Below are positions 36,866 through 44,776 of a stretch of 64,000 nt of DNA, piece after piece. The stretch lies in the NCBI RefSeq assembly GCF_900163565.1, contig NZ_FUHU01000043.1, positions 1-64,000 of the forward strand, given 5' to 3'. Both the position numbers and the translations under genes were made by a program. This DNA is from Agrococcus casei LMG 22410. Lineage in GTDB: Bacteria; Actinomycetota; Actinomycetes; Actinomycetales; Microbacteriaceae. The notes beneath the pieces were generated by a model. It saw nothing but the letters and a program-made list of their open reading frames with translations. It searched no databases and was not told the DNA's origin. Position 1 is the first letter of the stretch, and each line of letters begins with the position of its first letter.

Positions 36866-37312
36866 TTGGCTCAGAAGGCAATGAAGCAATTCCTCACCGA
36901 CCAAGTGAATGATCGATTGAAGACAGCCCTTGGCGCTGGCGTCGAGACGCCATCGGCTACTGAAACAGGAGCGAGCAACTCCAGCGAAGCTGCGGCGGTC
37001 GAGAATATCGAATCCGATCCCGACGTTGAAACCACGCTTGAGGAACTCGAGGCCTATCAGATAGTTAAGGCGATCGCTGTCGCCGAGGCCAAGCCTCAAC
37101 GGATCGTTCACCGCGATGCCAAAACCTACTTCGCGGTACTTCTCGATGACAACAATCGAAAGCCTGTCGCAAGACTTCATTTCAACACGAAGCAGAAGTA
37201 CGTAGGCATCTTCGATGAGGACAAGAAGGAAACACGCCACCCAATCGAGTCCCTTGACGACATTTACCGTTTTGCCGATGAGATCCGTGAAACGGTGAAA
37301 CGCTACCTGTAG
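36866..37312 (+). pseudogene. C-terminal fragment of a COG2810-like restriction endonuclease
   Basis: The 148 codons match only the C-terminal region of predicted type IV-like restriction endonucleases: AMKQFLTDQVNDRLKTAL, then LEAYQIVKAIAVAEAKP, YFAVLLDDNNRKPVARLHF and DDIYRFADEIRETVKRY. The N-terminal nuclease domain is missing. The same frame is open back to 36755 without a start codon, and similarity seems to run past the first possible start (TTG 36866; ATG 36881), so the gene was cut rather than reinitiated. It lies at the right edge of the defence island, divergent from the giant helicase. Confidence 0.7.
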
Positions 37313-37337
37313 GAACGGGACGACTGCTTAGCCCTGA

Positions 37338-38909
37338 TCACGGTTGTCGCGTCCTGATCCGCCCACCCCCACCGACATCGACTGCACCCTCAACATCACG
37401 CGGCAGCTGCTTCTTCGCCACACGACGGCTTGGCGTCAACGGCAGCTCGTTCATGAAGCGCACGTAGCGCGGCAGCTGAAACTGCGGCATCCGACTCTTC
37501 GCCCACTCGACCAGTTGCGCGGGGTCAGGCTCAGCACCCTCGACGGGAATCACGAACAGCAGAATCTCCTGTTCGCCGATCTGCGCATCCACTCCCACTG
37601 CCGCACACTGATCAATCTCAGGGTGCGCCCCGAAGACCGACTCCACTTGCCATGCCGACACGTTCTCGCCGCGAATGCGGATGCTGTCGTTCGTACGACC
37701 CAAGAAGTGGTGGTTGCCATCGTCAGCGCGACGTACGAGGTCACCCGAGTGCCACCAGCCGTCTTGGTGTGACTCACGCGTGGCATCTGGGCGGTTCAGG
37801 TAGCCCGGCGTGATCAGGTCAGGGCGCTCGGGCCGGATGATGAGCTCGCCCTCGTCAGCCGAGTCACCCTTGATGCGCGTCTCGAACCACGGCAGCGGCT
37901 GCCCGATTCCATCGGATGCGCCCGTCTTGTTGACCGTGACGATGCTCGAGGTCTCAGTCGACCCGTAGCACTCGTGAATCTTCAGCCCGAAGCGCTGCAC
38001 GATGTCATCCCAGATCTGCGACGTAGCGCCGGCGCCCCATGTGATGCGGGCACCGTGCTCACGCTCGATCGGCGAAGGCTCTGCCGACAGCAGCATCTGC
38101 AGCACGCCACCGAGGTGGTGGATGTGCGTTGCGCCGAACGCCGAGACCTCGTGCCAGAACTTGCGAACACTGAGCCGCTCACTCAGCGCCAGTCGCACAT
38201 CCTTGATCAGCGGCAGCAGCAACAGCTGGGCACCGCCGATGTGAATGAGCGGCTCCCACACGTAGAAGACGTCGCCGTCTTCGGCATCCGTGGTTGCGAC
38301 CGCGCCCACGACCGAGGCGATCAGCATCGTGTTCGTGACCTGGGCACCCTTCGCCGGGCCCGTGGTGCCCGAGGTGTACATGATCGCGATGGTCTCGGCA
38401 GAGATCTCTTCGGCAGGAGCAGACTCCCCCTCTGCTCCCGCGAGCCTGATCGCGGCGATGCCGGGGGCGATCGTCAAGGTCACCGTCGTGCTGCTCTCGA
38501 CCTCGACGCTGATGGGCGAATCGGGATGCACCAGCACATATGCGGCACCCGAGTCGCGCAGCTGGTGCTGCAACGCCTCACCCTTCAGCTTCGTGTTGAG
38601 CGGCACCCAGATCGCACCGATGCGAATCACCGCGAACACGATCGCGATGTGCTCGAGCGAGTTCGCGAGCGCCACCGCCACACGAGTGCCGGGCGTGATT
38701 CCGGTCTGCTCGAGCGATGTCTGCATCTCGAGCACTTTGTCAAAGAGCCCGGCTCGGTTGAGTGCTCGTCCGGTCCAGTCGACGCCATAGATCACTTCGG
38801 GGTTGCTGTCGACAGAGCGCTCGAGCAGCTCCTTCACCGTGGGGTACTCGTCAAGCACCTGCTGCGGCCGCAGCGCAGCGTGCAGCGAGGGTGTTGCGGG
38901 GGCCGGCAT
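37338..38909 (-). CDS. Acyl-CoA synthetase (AMP-forming) of an uptake/catabolism operon
   Basis: ANL ligase of 523 residues activating an organic acid to its CoA thioester. Motifs: IMYTSGTTGPAKG near 180, ECYGSTETSS near 325, GWWHSGDLVRR near 405, NDSIRIRGENVSAWQVE near 430 and the C-terminal SRRVAKKQLP with the likely catalytic lysine. The hinge resembles carnitine/crotonobetaine-CoA and aryl-CoA ligases; substrate not assigned. ATG at 38909 overlaps the hydratase stop by one base (TAATG). Last gene of the operon behind a NitT/TauT-type importer. Confidence 0.9.
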   Translation of the reverse strand: MPAPATPSLHAALRPQQVLDEYPTVKELLERSVDSNPEVIYGVDWTGRALNRAGLFDKVLEMQTSLEQTGITPGTRVAVALANSLEHIAIVFAVIRIGAIWVPLNTKLKGEALQHQLRDSGAAYVLVHPDSPISVEVESSTTVTLTIAPGIAAIRLAGAEGESAPAEEISAETIAIMYTSGTTGPAKGAQVTNTMLIASVVGAVATTDAEDGDVFYVWEPLIHIGGAQLLLLPLIKDVRLALSERLSVRKFWHEVSAFGATHIHHLGGVLQMLLSAEPSPIEREHGARITWGAGATSQIWDDIVQRFGLKIHECYGSTETSSIVTVNKTGASDGIGQPLPWFETRIKGDSADEGELIIRPERPDLITPGYLNRPDATRESHQDGWWHSGDLVRRADDGNHHFLGRTNDSIRIRGENVSAWQVESVFGAHPEIDQCAAVGVDAQIGEQEILLFVIPVEGAEPDPAQLVEWAKSRMPQFQLPRYVRFMNELPLTPSRRVAKKQLPRDVEGAVDVGGGGRIRTRQP

Positions 38910-39688
38910 TACTCAGCTCCCTCCGATCCCTTTGCGCTTCGCGCAGTGAAGAAGTCCTTGGCCGACTGCTGCGGCTCGCCATCGCTCCAGGCACCCTGGT
39001 CGATGACCAGTGCCGCCTCGAATGCCTCAAGCAGTCCCGGCCACATGAGGTCGCGCATCCGCTGCTTCGTGAGCTTGAACGCCAGGGGCGGCTTCGATGC
39101 GAGTTCGCGGGCGTCTTCCATTGCTGCTGCAAGCACGTCCTGCTGCTCGACGAGCTTGTGGATCAGGCCTGCCTGCTGCGCTTCGTCTGCGCCCAGCAGG
39201 CGACCCGTCAGCATCATGTCTGACGTGCGTGAGTGCCCGAGGCTGTACTGCGTGAGGAAGTGGCCGGTGATGCTCGGGATGCCCGAGTTCACTTCGGGCT
39301 GCCCCATGCGCACACCCGAATGAGCGATGCGCCGGTCGCAGATCAGCGCGAGCTGGTAGCCGGAGCCTGCTGCGACGCCGTTGAGGGCGGCCACAACGGG
39401 CTTCGGGACCGACAGGATCGAGTCGTAGACGATCTTGAAGTTGTCGAGCCAACCCTCGACGTCGTCAGACGTGAAGTCGGTGATCTCGGCGAGATCCTGG
39501 CCAGCGCAGAACGCACGCTCGCCGGTGCCAGTGATGACGATTGCATCGACAGTGTCGTCGGTGCCGTACGCCGTCACAGCGGATGCGAGCTGCTGCTGCA
39601 TCTCGGTCGTCCAGGCGTTGAGCGAGTCGGGTCGGTTGAGTGTGATGAGTGCGATGCGGTCGCGGGTTTCGAACACGATGTCAGTCAT
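38909..39688 (-). CDS. Enoyl-CoA hydratase/isomerase family protein
   Basis: Crotonase-fold protein of 259 residues. NRPDSLNAW and the oxyanion-hole segments AFCAGQDLAEI and ALNGVAAGSGYQLAL are visible. At the usual second catalytic position the segment GQPEVNSGIPS carries a Glu, consistent with hydration or dehydration. It could act in beta-oxidation of the imported acid or, as in ferulate or carnitine pathways, as a specialised lyase or dehydratase. It sits 77 bp after the permease and overlaps the ligase start. Confidence 0.9.
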   Translation of the reverse strand: MTDIVFETRDRIALITLNRPDSLNAWTTEMQQQLASAVTAYGTDDTVDAIVITGTGERAFCAGQDLAEITDFTSDDVEGWLDNFKIVYDSILSVPKPVVAALNGVAAGSGYQLALICDRRIAHSGVRMGQPEVNSGIPSITGHFLTQYSLGHSRTSDMMLTGRLLGADEAQQAGLIHKLVEQQDVLAAAMEDARELASKPPLAFKLTKQRMRDLMWPGLLEAFEAALVIDQGAWSDGEPQQSAKDFFTARSAKGSEGAE

Positions 39689-39765
39689 TGTGGTTCCTTA
39701 CAGATGGGTTGGTCATTGCATGGTCGTGACGGCCCAGCGAGCACGCCGGGCCACAGAAGCGGGGC

Positions 39766-40680
39766 TCAGCTGGTGGTCATCGCCCAGCGCAGGCGGCGCT
39801 GGATCAGTTGCTCGATGAGCTTGTCGGTGAGGTAGCCGGCGGCTCCGATGCTCGCCATCGCCGCGGCAATGTAGTCGAACTGGAACTGGTTGTACGCGAG
39901 GATCAGCGTGTAGCCGAGGCCCGACTTCGCACCGAGCATCTCTGCCACGACAACGCACGTCCACGCGATGCCCGCCGCGACGCGCATGCCGGTGGCAATG
40001 CTCGGCAGCGTCGCCGGGAGCGTGACTCGCAGGAGCGTCTGTCGCTTGTTCGCCCCGAGCATCCGTGCTGCGTGCACCAGGCTTCCCTCTGAGTAACGCA
40101 CGCCTGCAAGCGTTGCCACGTAGACCGGAAAGAAGGTCCCGAGTGCCGTGAGGAAGATCGCCGGCGCGTAGCCGATGCCGAAGATGATGAGCGCCATGGG
40201 CACCCATGCCGTTACAGAGATCGGGCGGAGGATCGTAATGAACGGGTCGACCATGCCGCGCACGTTCTGCGAGACACCGCTGAACAGGCCCAGCGTGATC
40301 GCGAGCACCGCGCCGATCGAGAAGCCGCTGAACACCCGCAGCGCCGATGCACCCAGCGAGGCGAGCCATCCGCCAGCGAAGTAGCTGTCTCCGGCTTGGC
40401 CGAACATCCAGACTCGCAATGCCTCGACCGAGTCGGTGAACGTCGGCAGCATGCCGCCGCCGAACGAGCCGGTCGACGCCACGTACTGCCACACGATCAC
40501 GAAGAGCACCGGCAGGATGACCGCGAGGCCAAACCGCTGCCACCAGGGCATCGATCCGCTGCGCTTCAGCTTCTTGTTCTGCCCTCGGGCTTCACCCGGC
40601 GACATCGTTGCGATGGCGCGAGTTCGGTTGCCGATGGCGGCTTCACTGTTGGCGCTTCTGCGCTGCGTCATGCCCGTCAT
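39766..40680 (-). CDS. NitT/TauT-type ABC transporter permease
   Basis: Integral membrane subunit of 304 residues with about six helices after a 50-residue polar N-terminus. The binding-protein-dependent permease loop is VHAARMLGANKRQTLLRVTL near 215. The family imports sulfonates, nitrate, thiamine precursors or aromatic acids. ATG at 40680 overlaps the binding-protein stop as ATGA. Part of ATPase-binding protein-permease-hydratase-ligase. Confidence 0.92.
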   Translation of the reverse strand: MTGMTQRRSANSEAAIGNRTRAIATMSPGEARGQNKKLKRSGSMPWWQRFGLAVILPVLFVIVWQYVASTGSFGGGMLPTFTDSVEALRVWMFGQAGDSYFAGGWLASLGASALRVFSGFSIGAVLAITLGLFSGVSQNVRGMVDPFITILRPISVTAWVPMALIIFGIGYAPAIFLTALGTFFPVYVATLAGVRYSEGSLVHAARMLGANKRQTLLRVTLPATLPSIATGMRVAAGIAWTCVVVAEMLGAKSGLGYTLILAYNQFQFDYIAAAMASIGAAGYLTDKLIEQLIQRRLRWAMTTS

Positions 40681-41669
40681 TCGGAGGCTCCGAGTTCGGA
40701 GGCCGACTTTCCGGTGGCCGCTTCGAGGTGCGAGTAGTCGAGATGGGTGGCCAGCTTGGGCCCGATGTCCTCACTGTGCTGGCCTGACTCGGTGAGTGCC
40801 GTGCCGATGGCGAGCATCTCGTCGGTCGGAAGCTCGTATGTCAGCGTCACACGGTCAGCTGCTGCCGAGATCACGTCGCGATCACCCGCGGCGTAGCTCA
40901 GGTAGATATCGACTGCCGGCTGCGGGTCCTGCTGCAGCTCATCGACCTTGCCGGTGTAGACGCTGAGGATCTCGTCGACTGCCTCAGGGTTCTCAGCCAC
41001 GAAGCTGTCGCTGGCAAGCAGGCCGCTCGAGACCTCGAACGATGCTGAATAGAGGTCTTCCTGCAGAGCAGGCACGACGTCGACGCCGCCAGCAGCGATG
41101 GTCTCGCTGATGAGGGGTTCGTACGAGACGGTCGCGTCGATGTCGCCGTTGCGAAGCGCGAGCATCACGTCGGTGCCGTTCTGGAAGTTCAGGTACTCAG
41201 CATCTTCGCCCAGCACGACGCCGTTCGCTGCCATCGAGTTGTTCATGTGCAGGTACTCGGCGCTGCCGCGCGAGCCGCCCAAGACCTTGCCTTCGAGGTC
41301 GCTCCAGTCCTCGATCTCGGCATCGTCGCGTGCGATGAAGAACGCACCCGAGGTCGAGATGCCCGAGATGTACGAGAGAGGCATGTCCGACTGCGCGAGG
41401 CCATCAGCGAAGACGTTGTAGCCAGTGGTCGTCATGTCGACAGCGCCCTGCTGCAGTGCGACGAGTGCCGCTGACGACGACGAGAACTCCACCAGCTCGA
41501 TGTCGATGTTCTCGGACTCCTCGAGCGCCTGAACGGCCGAGATCCATGCGATGAAGTTGACGGAGGGAATCCAGCCGACCTTCACCTCGGTCTTGCCCGA
41601 GCCAGCACACGCCGCCAGGCCGAAGATCATGGCGAGAGCCGCCAGGGATGCAACAAGTTTCTTGATCAC
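40677..41669 (-). CDS. NitT/TauT-type substrate-binding lipoprotein
   Basis: Lipoprotein of 330 residues. The signal peptide ends LAACAG with Cys21 lipidated. The fold of SsuA/TauA/ThiY-like proteins is suggested by KVGWIPSVNFIAWISAVQAL, LVALQQGAVDMTTTGYN and LEGKVLGGSRGSAEYL. It captures the ligand outside the cell for the adjacent permease. Ligand unknown; the CoA ligase in the operon argues for a carboxylic acid rather than a sulfonate. Confidence 0.92.
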   Translation of the reverse strand: MIKKLVASLAALAMIFGLAACAGSGKTEVKVGWIPSVNFIAWISAVQALEESENIDIELVEFSSSSAALVALQQGAVDMTTTGYNVFADGLAQSDMPLSYISGISTSGAFFIARDDAEIEDWSDLEGKVLGGSRGSAEYLHMNNSMAANGVVLGEDAEYLNFQNGTDVMLALRNGDIDATVSYEPLISETIAAGGVDVVPALQEDLYSASFEVSSGLLASDSFVAENPEAVDEILSVYTGKVDELQQDPQPAVDIYLSYAAGDRDVISAAADRVTLTYELPTDEMLAIGTALTESGQHSEDIGPKLATHLDYSHLEAATGKSASELGASE

Positions 41670-41687
41670 TCTTCTACTCCTTCGTAG

Positions 41688-42476
41688 TCACGCGACGTTG
41701 GCGCTGTGCGCGGCGTCATCGTGGAGTTGTTCGAACAGGCTCTGACGCAGGTCTCTGAAGGCCTTGTCATTCGAAACCTGGTAATTGCGGGGCCGCGCAA
41801 GCGGCACATCGACGTGGTCGAGAATGCGGCCGGGGCGAGTCGACATGACATAGACGCGATCTGCCAGCAGCAGCGCCTCGTCGATGTCGTGCGTGACGAA
41901 GATGACCGTCTTGCGGTCGCGCTCCCAGAGCTCGAGCAGCAGCTCCTGCATGATTATGCGGGTCTGCGCGTCGAGTGCGCCGAATGGCTCATCCATCAGC
42001 AGGATGGGCGGGTCGTTGATCAGCACGCGTGCGAGCGACAGTCGCTGGCGCATGCCGCCCGACAGTTCCATCGGCAGTCGATCCTTGAACGGCAGCAGGC
42101 CAACGCGCTCGAGGTAGTGGTCGACCTGCTCGGCGACCTCGGCCTTCGACTTGCCGCGCAGCTTCGGGCCGAAGGCCACGTTCTGCGCGCAGGTCAGCCA
42201 CGGGAACACGTTGGCACTCTGGAACACGACGCCGCGCTCGGGGCCTGGGCCGGCCACCGGCTCGTCGTCGACGAGCACTTCACCGTCAGTGGGCTCGAGG
42301 AACCCGGCGATGAGGTTGAGCAGCGTCGACTTGCCGCAGCCGCTCGGGCCCAGTAGGCACACAAACTGCTGGTCGGGTATTGACAGGTTCACATCTGAAA
42401 GCGCCAGCACTGGCTCACTGTGCTTCTTGGTGCCGGGGAACTTCACTTCGGCACCGCGAACGGTGATATTTGGCAT
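41688..42476 (-). CDS. NitT/TauT-type ABC transporter ATPase
   Basis: ATPase of 262 residues with Walker A GPSGCGKST, Q-loop GVVFQSANVFPWLT, signature LSGGMRQRLSLARVL and Walker B ILLMDEPFGALD. ATG at 42476 follows AGGAGAGAATCGC. First gene of the five-gene operon. The 151-bp gap to the divergent LysR-type gene holds the promoters of both. Confidence 0.93.
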   Translation of the reverse strand: MPNITVRGAEVKFPGTKKHSEPVLALSDVNLSIPDQQFVCLLGPSGCGKSTLLNLIAGFLEPTDGEVLVDDEPVAGPGPERGVVFQSANVFPWLTCAQNVAFGPKLRGKSKAEVAEQVDHYLERVGLLPFKDRLPMELSGGMRQRLSLARVLINDPPILLMDEPFGALDAQTRIIMQELLLELWERDRKTVIFVTHDIDEALLLADRVYVMSTRPGRILDHVDVPLARPRNYQVSNDKAFRDLRQSLFEQLHDDAAHSANVA

Positions 42477-42627
42477 GCGATTCTCTCCTGAAGGGGTTGT
42501 CGTCCTTGACTACAAATCAGCCTTCCCCAGGGCCACCCGTGCTTCTACTGCAGTTTCAATGATGTTTCGGGCCTCGAGCATTAATATTGCTAACGATCGG
42601 ATGCTGCAGATGCGGAATGGGGAAAAC

Positions 42628-43560
42628 GTGCGGGTAACCTTGACAGCCTTGCAAACACTTGCGGCGGTGGTTGACACCGGATCGTTCGCGGCCGCGAGTC
42701 GCGAGCTCGGATACACGCCCTCGGCGGTGTCACAGCAGATCGCCAAGCTCGAGCAGACCCTCGACCTCCGCTTGTTCGATCGGGCCGGCCGCAGCATTCA
42801 CGCCACCGAGGCAGCGCTGTATCTGCGAGCACGCAGCGCCGAGCTCGTTGGGCTGCTCTCTCAGGTCGAGCGCGACGCAGGTCGTCTCGCAGCCGGGCAG
42901 GCAGGGCGCATTCGCATCGGCAGTTTTCGATCGGCGGATGCGCAGCTGCTGAGTCGCTCAGTTGCCCAGTTTCTCGTGCGTCGGCGGGGTGTTGAGGTCG
43001 ACCTGCACGAGGGCGAACCTTGGGACCTGCTGCCCCAGGTCGTCAGCGGTGACATCGATGTGGCGATCGCGTTTCGCTACGAGGTCGCGTCACCGCCGTG
43101 GTCATCTGATGTGCAGGTGATTCCGCTGCTGCGCGAGCCCCTGACGGTCATCGGCTCGCCGAGCCATCGTCTGGCTTCGCATGCATCCGTCGAGCTTGAC
43201 GAGCTCGAACATGAGGCATGGGCCGGCAACGACACGAGCACCCTCGCGCACGCATGCCTGATGAACACGACCGCGAAGGCCGGCTTTCGACCCGACATCG
43301 CCTTTCACAGCAATAACTTCGACGCGCTCTTCGGCCTCGTTCGCAACAAGCTCGCGGTGGCGATGGTGCCGGGTCTGACGTTGGCAGGCAGAACGGATGT
43401 GGCGCGCCTGAACGTGACCGACCTGCCGTACCGAGAGGTCGCGGCAGTGGTGCGGATGGGCAGACCCGATCCGCTCGCGCAGGCAGCAATCGACGCGCTG
43501 TCGTCAGTGGCCCGCGAGCTTGCCGAAGAGAACGGCTGGGAGCTGCTGGTTGACGCGTGA
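42628..43560 (+). CDS. LysR-family regulator, probable controller of the NitT/TauT-ligase operon
   Basis: Regulator of 310 residues with a typical N-terminal HTH (LQTLAAVVDTGSFAAASREL, YTPSAVSQQIAKLEQTLDLRLF) and effector-binding C-terminal domain. GTG at 42628 after TGGGGAAAAC is preferred because LysR homology starts there; ATG codons at 42601 and 42610 are possible. It is divergent from the importer operon, the usual arrangement for control by an imported inducer. TAATAT at about 42581 could be part of its promoter. Confidence 0.88.
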   Translation: MRVTLTALQTLAAVVDTGSFAAASRELGYTPSAVSQQIAKLEQTLDLRLFDRAGRSIHATEAALYLRARSAELVGLLSQVERDAGRLAAGQAGRIRIGSFRSADAQLLSRSVAQFLVRRRGVEVDLHEGEPWDLLPQVVSGDIDVAIAFRYEVASPPWSSDVQVIPLLREPLTVIGSPSHRLASHASVELDELEHEAWAGNDTSTLAHACLMNTTAKAGFRPDIAFHSNNFDALFGLVRNKLAVAMVPGLTLAGRTDVARLNVTDLPYREVAAVVRMGRPDPLAQAAIDALSSVARELAEENGWELLVDA

Positions 43561-43710
43561 GGTGCTGGCCGAGGCACAGTGTGCGATACCTCGACCGCCA
43601 CGCACCCTCAATGCTGAGCCTGATTTCAAGGATCCAGCACGAGCTTTCGTGACGCCCCCCACGCGGACGTTGTTACGGTTGAAGATCGACACCGACGCCG
43701 AGGAGCCCTC

Positions 43711-44718
43711 TTGCCTGACACCGACGAGCACATCCGATTCGACGACCTGGTCGCCGCGATCGATCGCACGCTGCAGGCAGCCGGCGCGTCTCCCGAAGCC
43801 GCGAGCATCATGGCTCGCAACTTCGCCGGATGCGAGCGCGACGGAGCCCTCAGCCACGGCGTCTTCCGCGTGCCACAGATCGTCGAGACGCTGAACACCG
43901 GCTACCTCGACGGCACCGCCGAGCCGACTGCCGAGGCGGTCTCCCCCACATACATTCGCGTCGATGCCAAGAGCGGGTTCGCGCAGCTCGCAATCGAGCG
44001 GGCACGGCCCCTCGCCCTGCAGGCGCTGGAGCAGCACGGCATGGCCGTGATCGCCATCCGCGACTCCCACCACCACAGCGCTCTCTGGCCTGACCTCGAG
44101 CCGTTTGCCGATGCCGGCTTCGTGGCGATCACCGCAGTCACCGCCGGGGTTCCGAACACCGCACCTCTGGGCGCCAACAGCCCGGTCTACGGCACAAACC
44201 CACTCGCCTACGCGGCCCCGGTCGCCGGCTCGAGGCCGCTGGTAGTCGATTTCGCCACGTCGGCGATGTCGATGGGTGACGTCACTCTCACAGCAAATGA
44301 AGGACGCCAGGTGCCTGAGGGCACCGGCCTCGACTCCGAAGGTCAGGCGACCACAGACGCCGCCAAGATCGTAGCTGGGGGCAGCCTGCTGCCCTTCGGC
44401 GGCCACAAGGGCGCGGCACTGTCGCTCATGGTCGAGCTGCTGGCGTCGGCCCTGACAGGCGGCGACTTCAGCGTTGAAGCGGCGCCCGGCAAACCCGAGG
44501 GCGCTGCCTCAACGCAAACAGGTCAGTTCTTGCTGCTGATTGATCCGAACCGCGGCGGCTCGGCCGACTTCGCAGCTCGCGCCGCCCAATTGATCGGCGT
44601 TCTTCGCGACGCTGGCATCGAGCGGATTCCGGCCGACCGCCGATACCGGACCCGAGACGAGGCCGAAGCCCGCGGAATCCCCGTGACACCAGCCATCCGC
44701 GAGCTCCTCGCGACGTAG
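43711..44718 (+). CDS. Ldh-family (malate/L-lactate/sulfolactate type) oxidoreductase
   Basis: NAD(P)-dependent 2-hydroxyacid dehydrogenase of the LDH2/MDH2 family, 335 residues. Visible: DGALSHGVFRVPQ with the family Ser-His pair, RDSHHHSALWPDLEP, GTNPLAYAAP with the cofactor loop and LLPFGGHKGAALS. TTG at 43711 is preceded by AGGAG five bases upstream and has no ATG competitor. It follows the LysR-type gene by 150 bp on the same strand. It may supply or consume a hydroxy acid of the neighbouring pathway, but this is only positional. Confidence 0.87.
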   Translation: MPDTDEHIRFDDLVAAIDRTLQAAGASPEAASIMARNFAGCERDGALSHGVFRVPQIVETLNTGYLDGTAEPTAEAVSPTYIRVDAKSGFAQLAIERARPLALQALEQHGMAVIAIRDSHHHSALWPDLEPFADAGFVAITAVTAGVPNTAPLGANSPVYGTNPLAYAAPVAGSRPLVVDFATSAMSMGDVTLTANEGRQVPEGTGLDSEGQATTDAAKIVAGGSLLPFGGHKGAALSLMVELLASALTGGDFSVEAAPGKPEGAASTQTGQFLLLIDPNRGGSADFAARAAQLIGVLRDAGIERIPADRRYRTRDEAEARGIPVTPAIRELLAT

Positions 44719-44776
44719 TGAGAGTCGTGCGTCAGTAAGCTGAGCAGCAGCATTCGATTCACGAAAGAAGCCGCGA

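Noticed and set aside
17075-37312. BREX or DISARM system
   Set aside because: No PglZ phosphatase, BrxC-type ATPase, BrxL or DISARM methylase set is present; the methylase belongs to a normal type I HsdMSR operon.
37974-39323. 449-codon open frame on the plus strand
   Set aside because: Antisense to the CoA ligase and hydratase, which carry family motifs; the translation is Arg/His/Asp-rich without domains.
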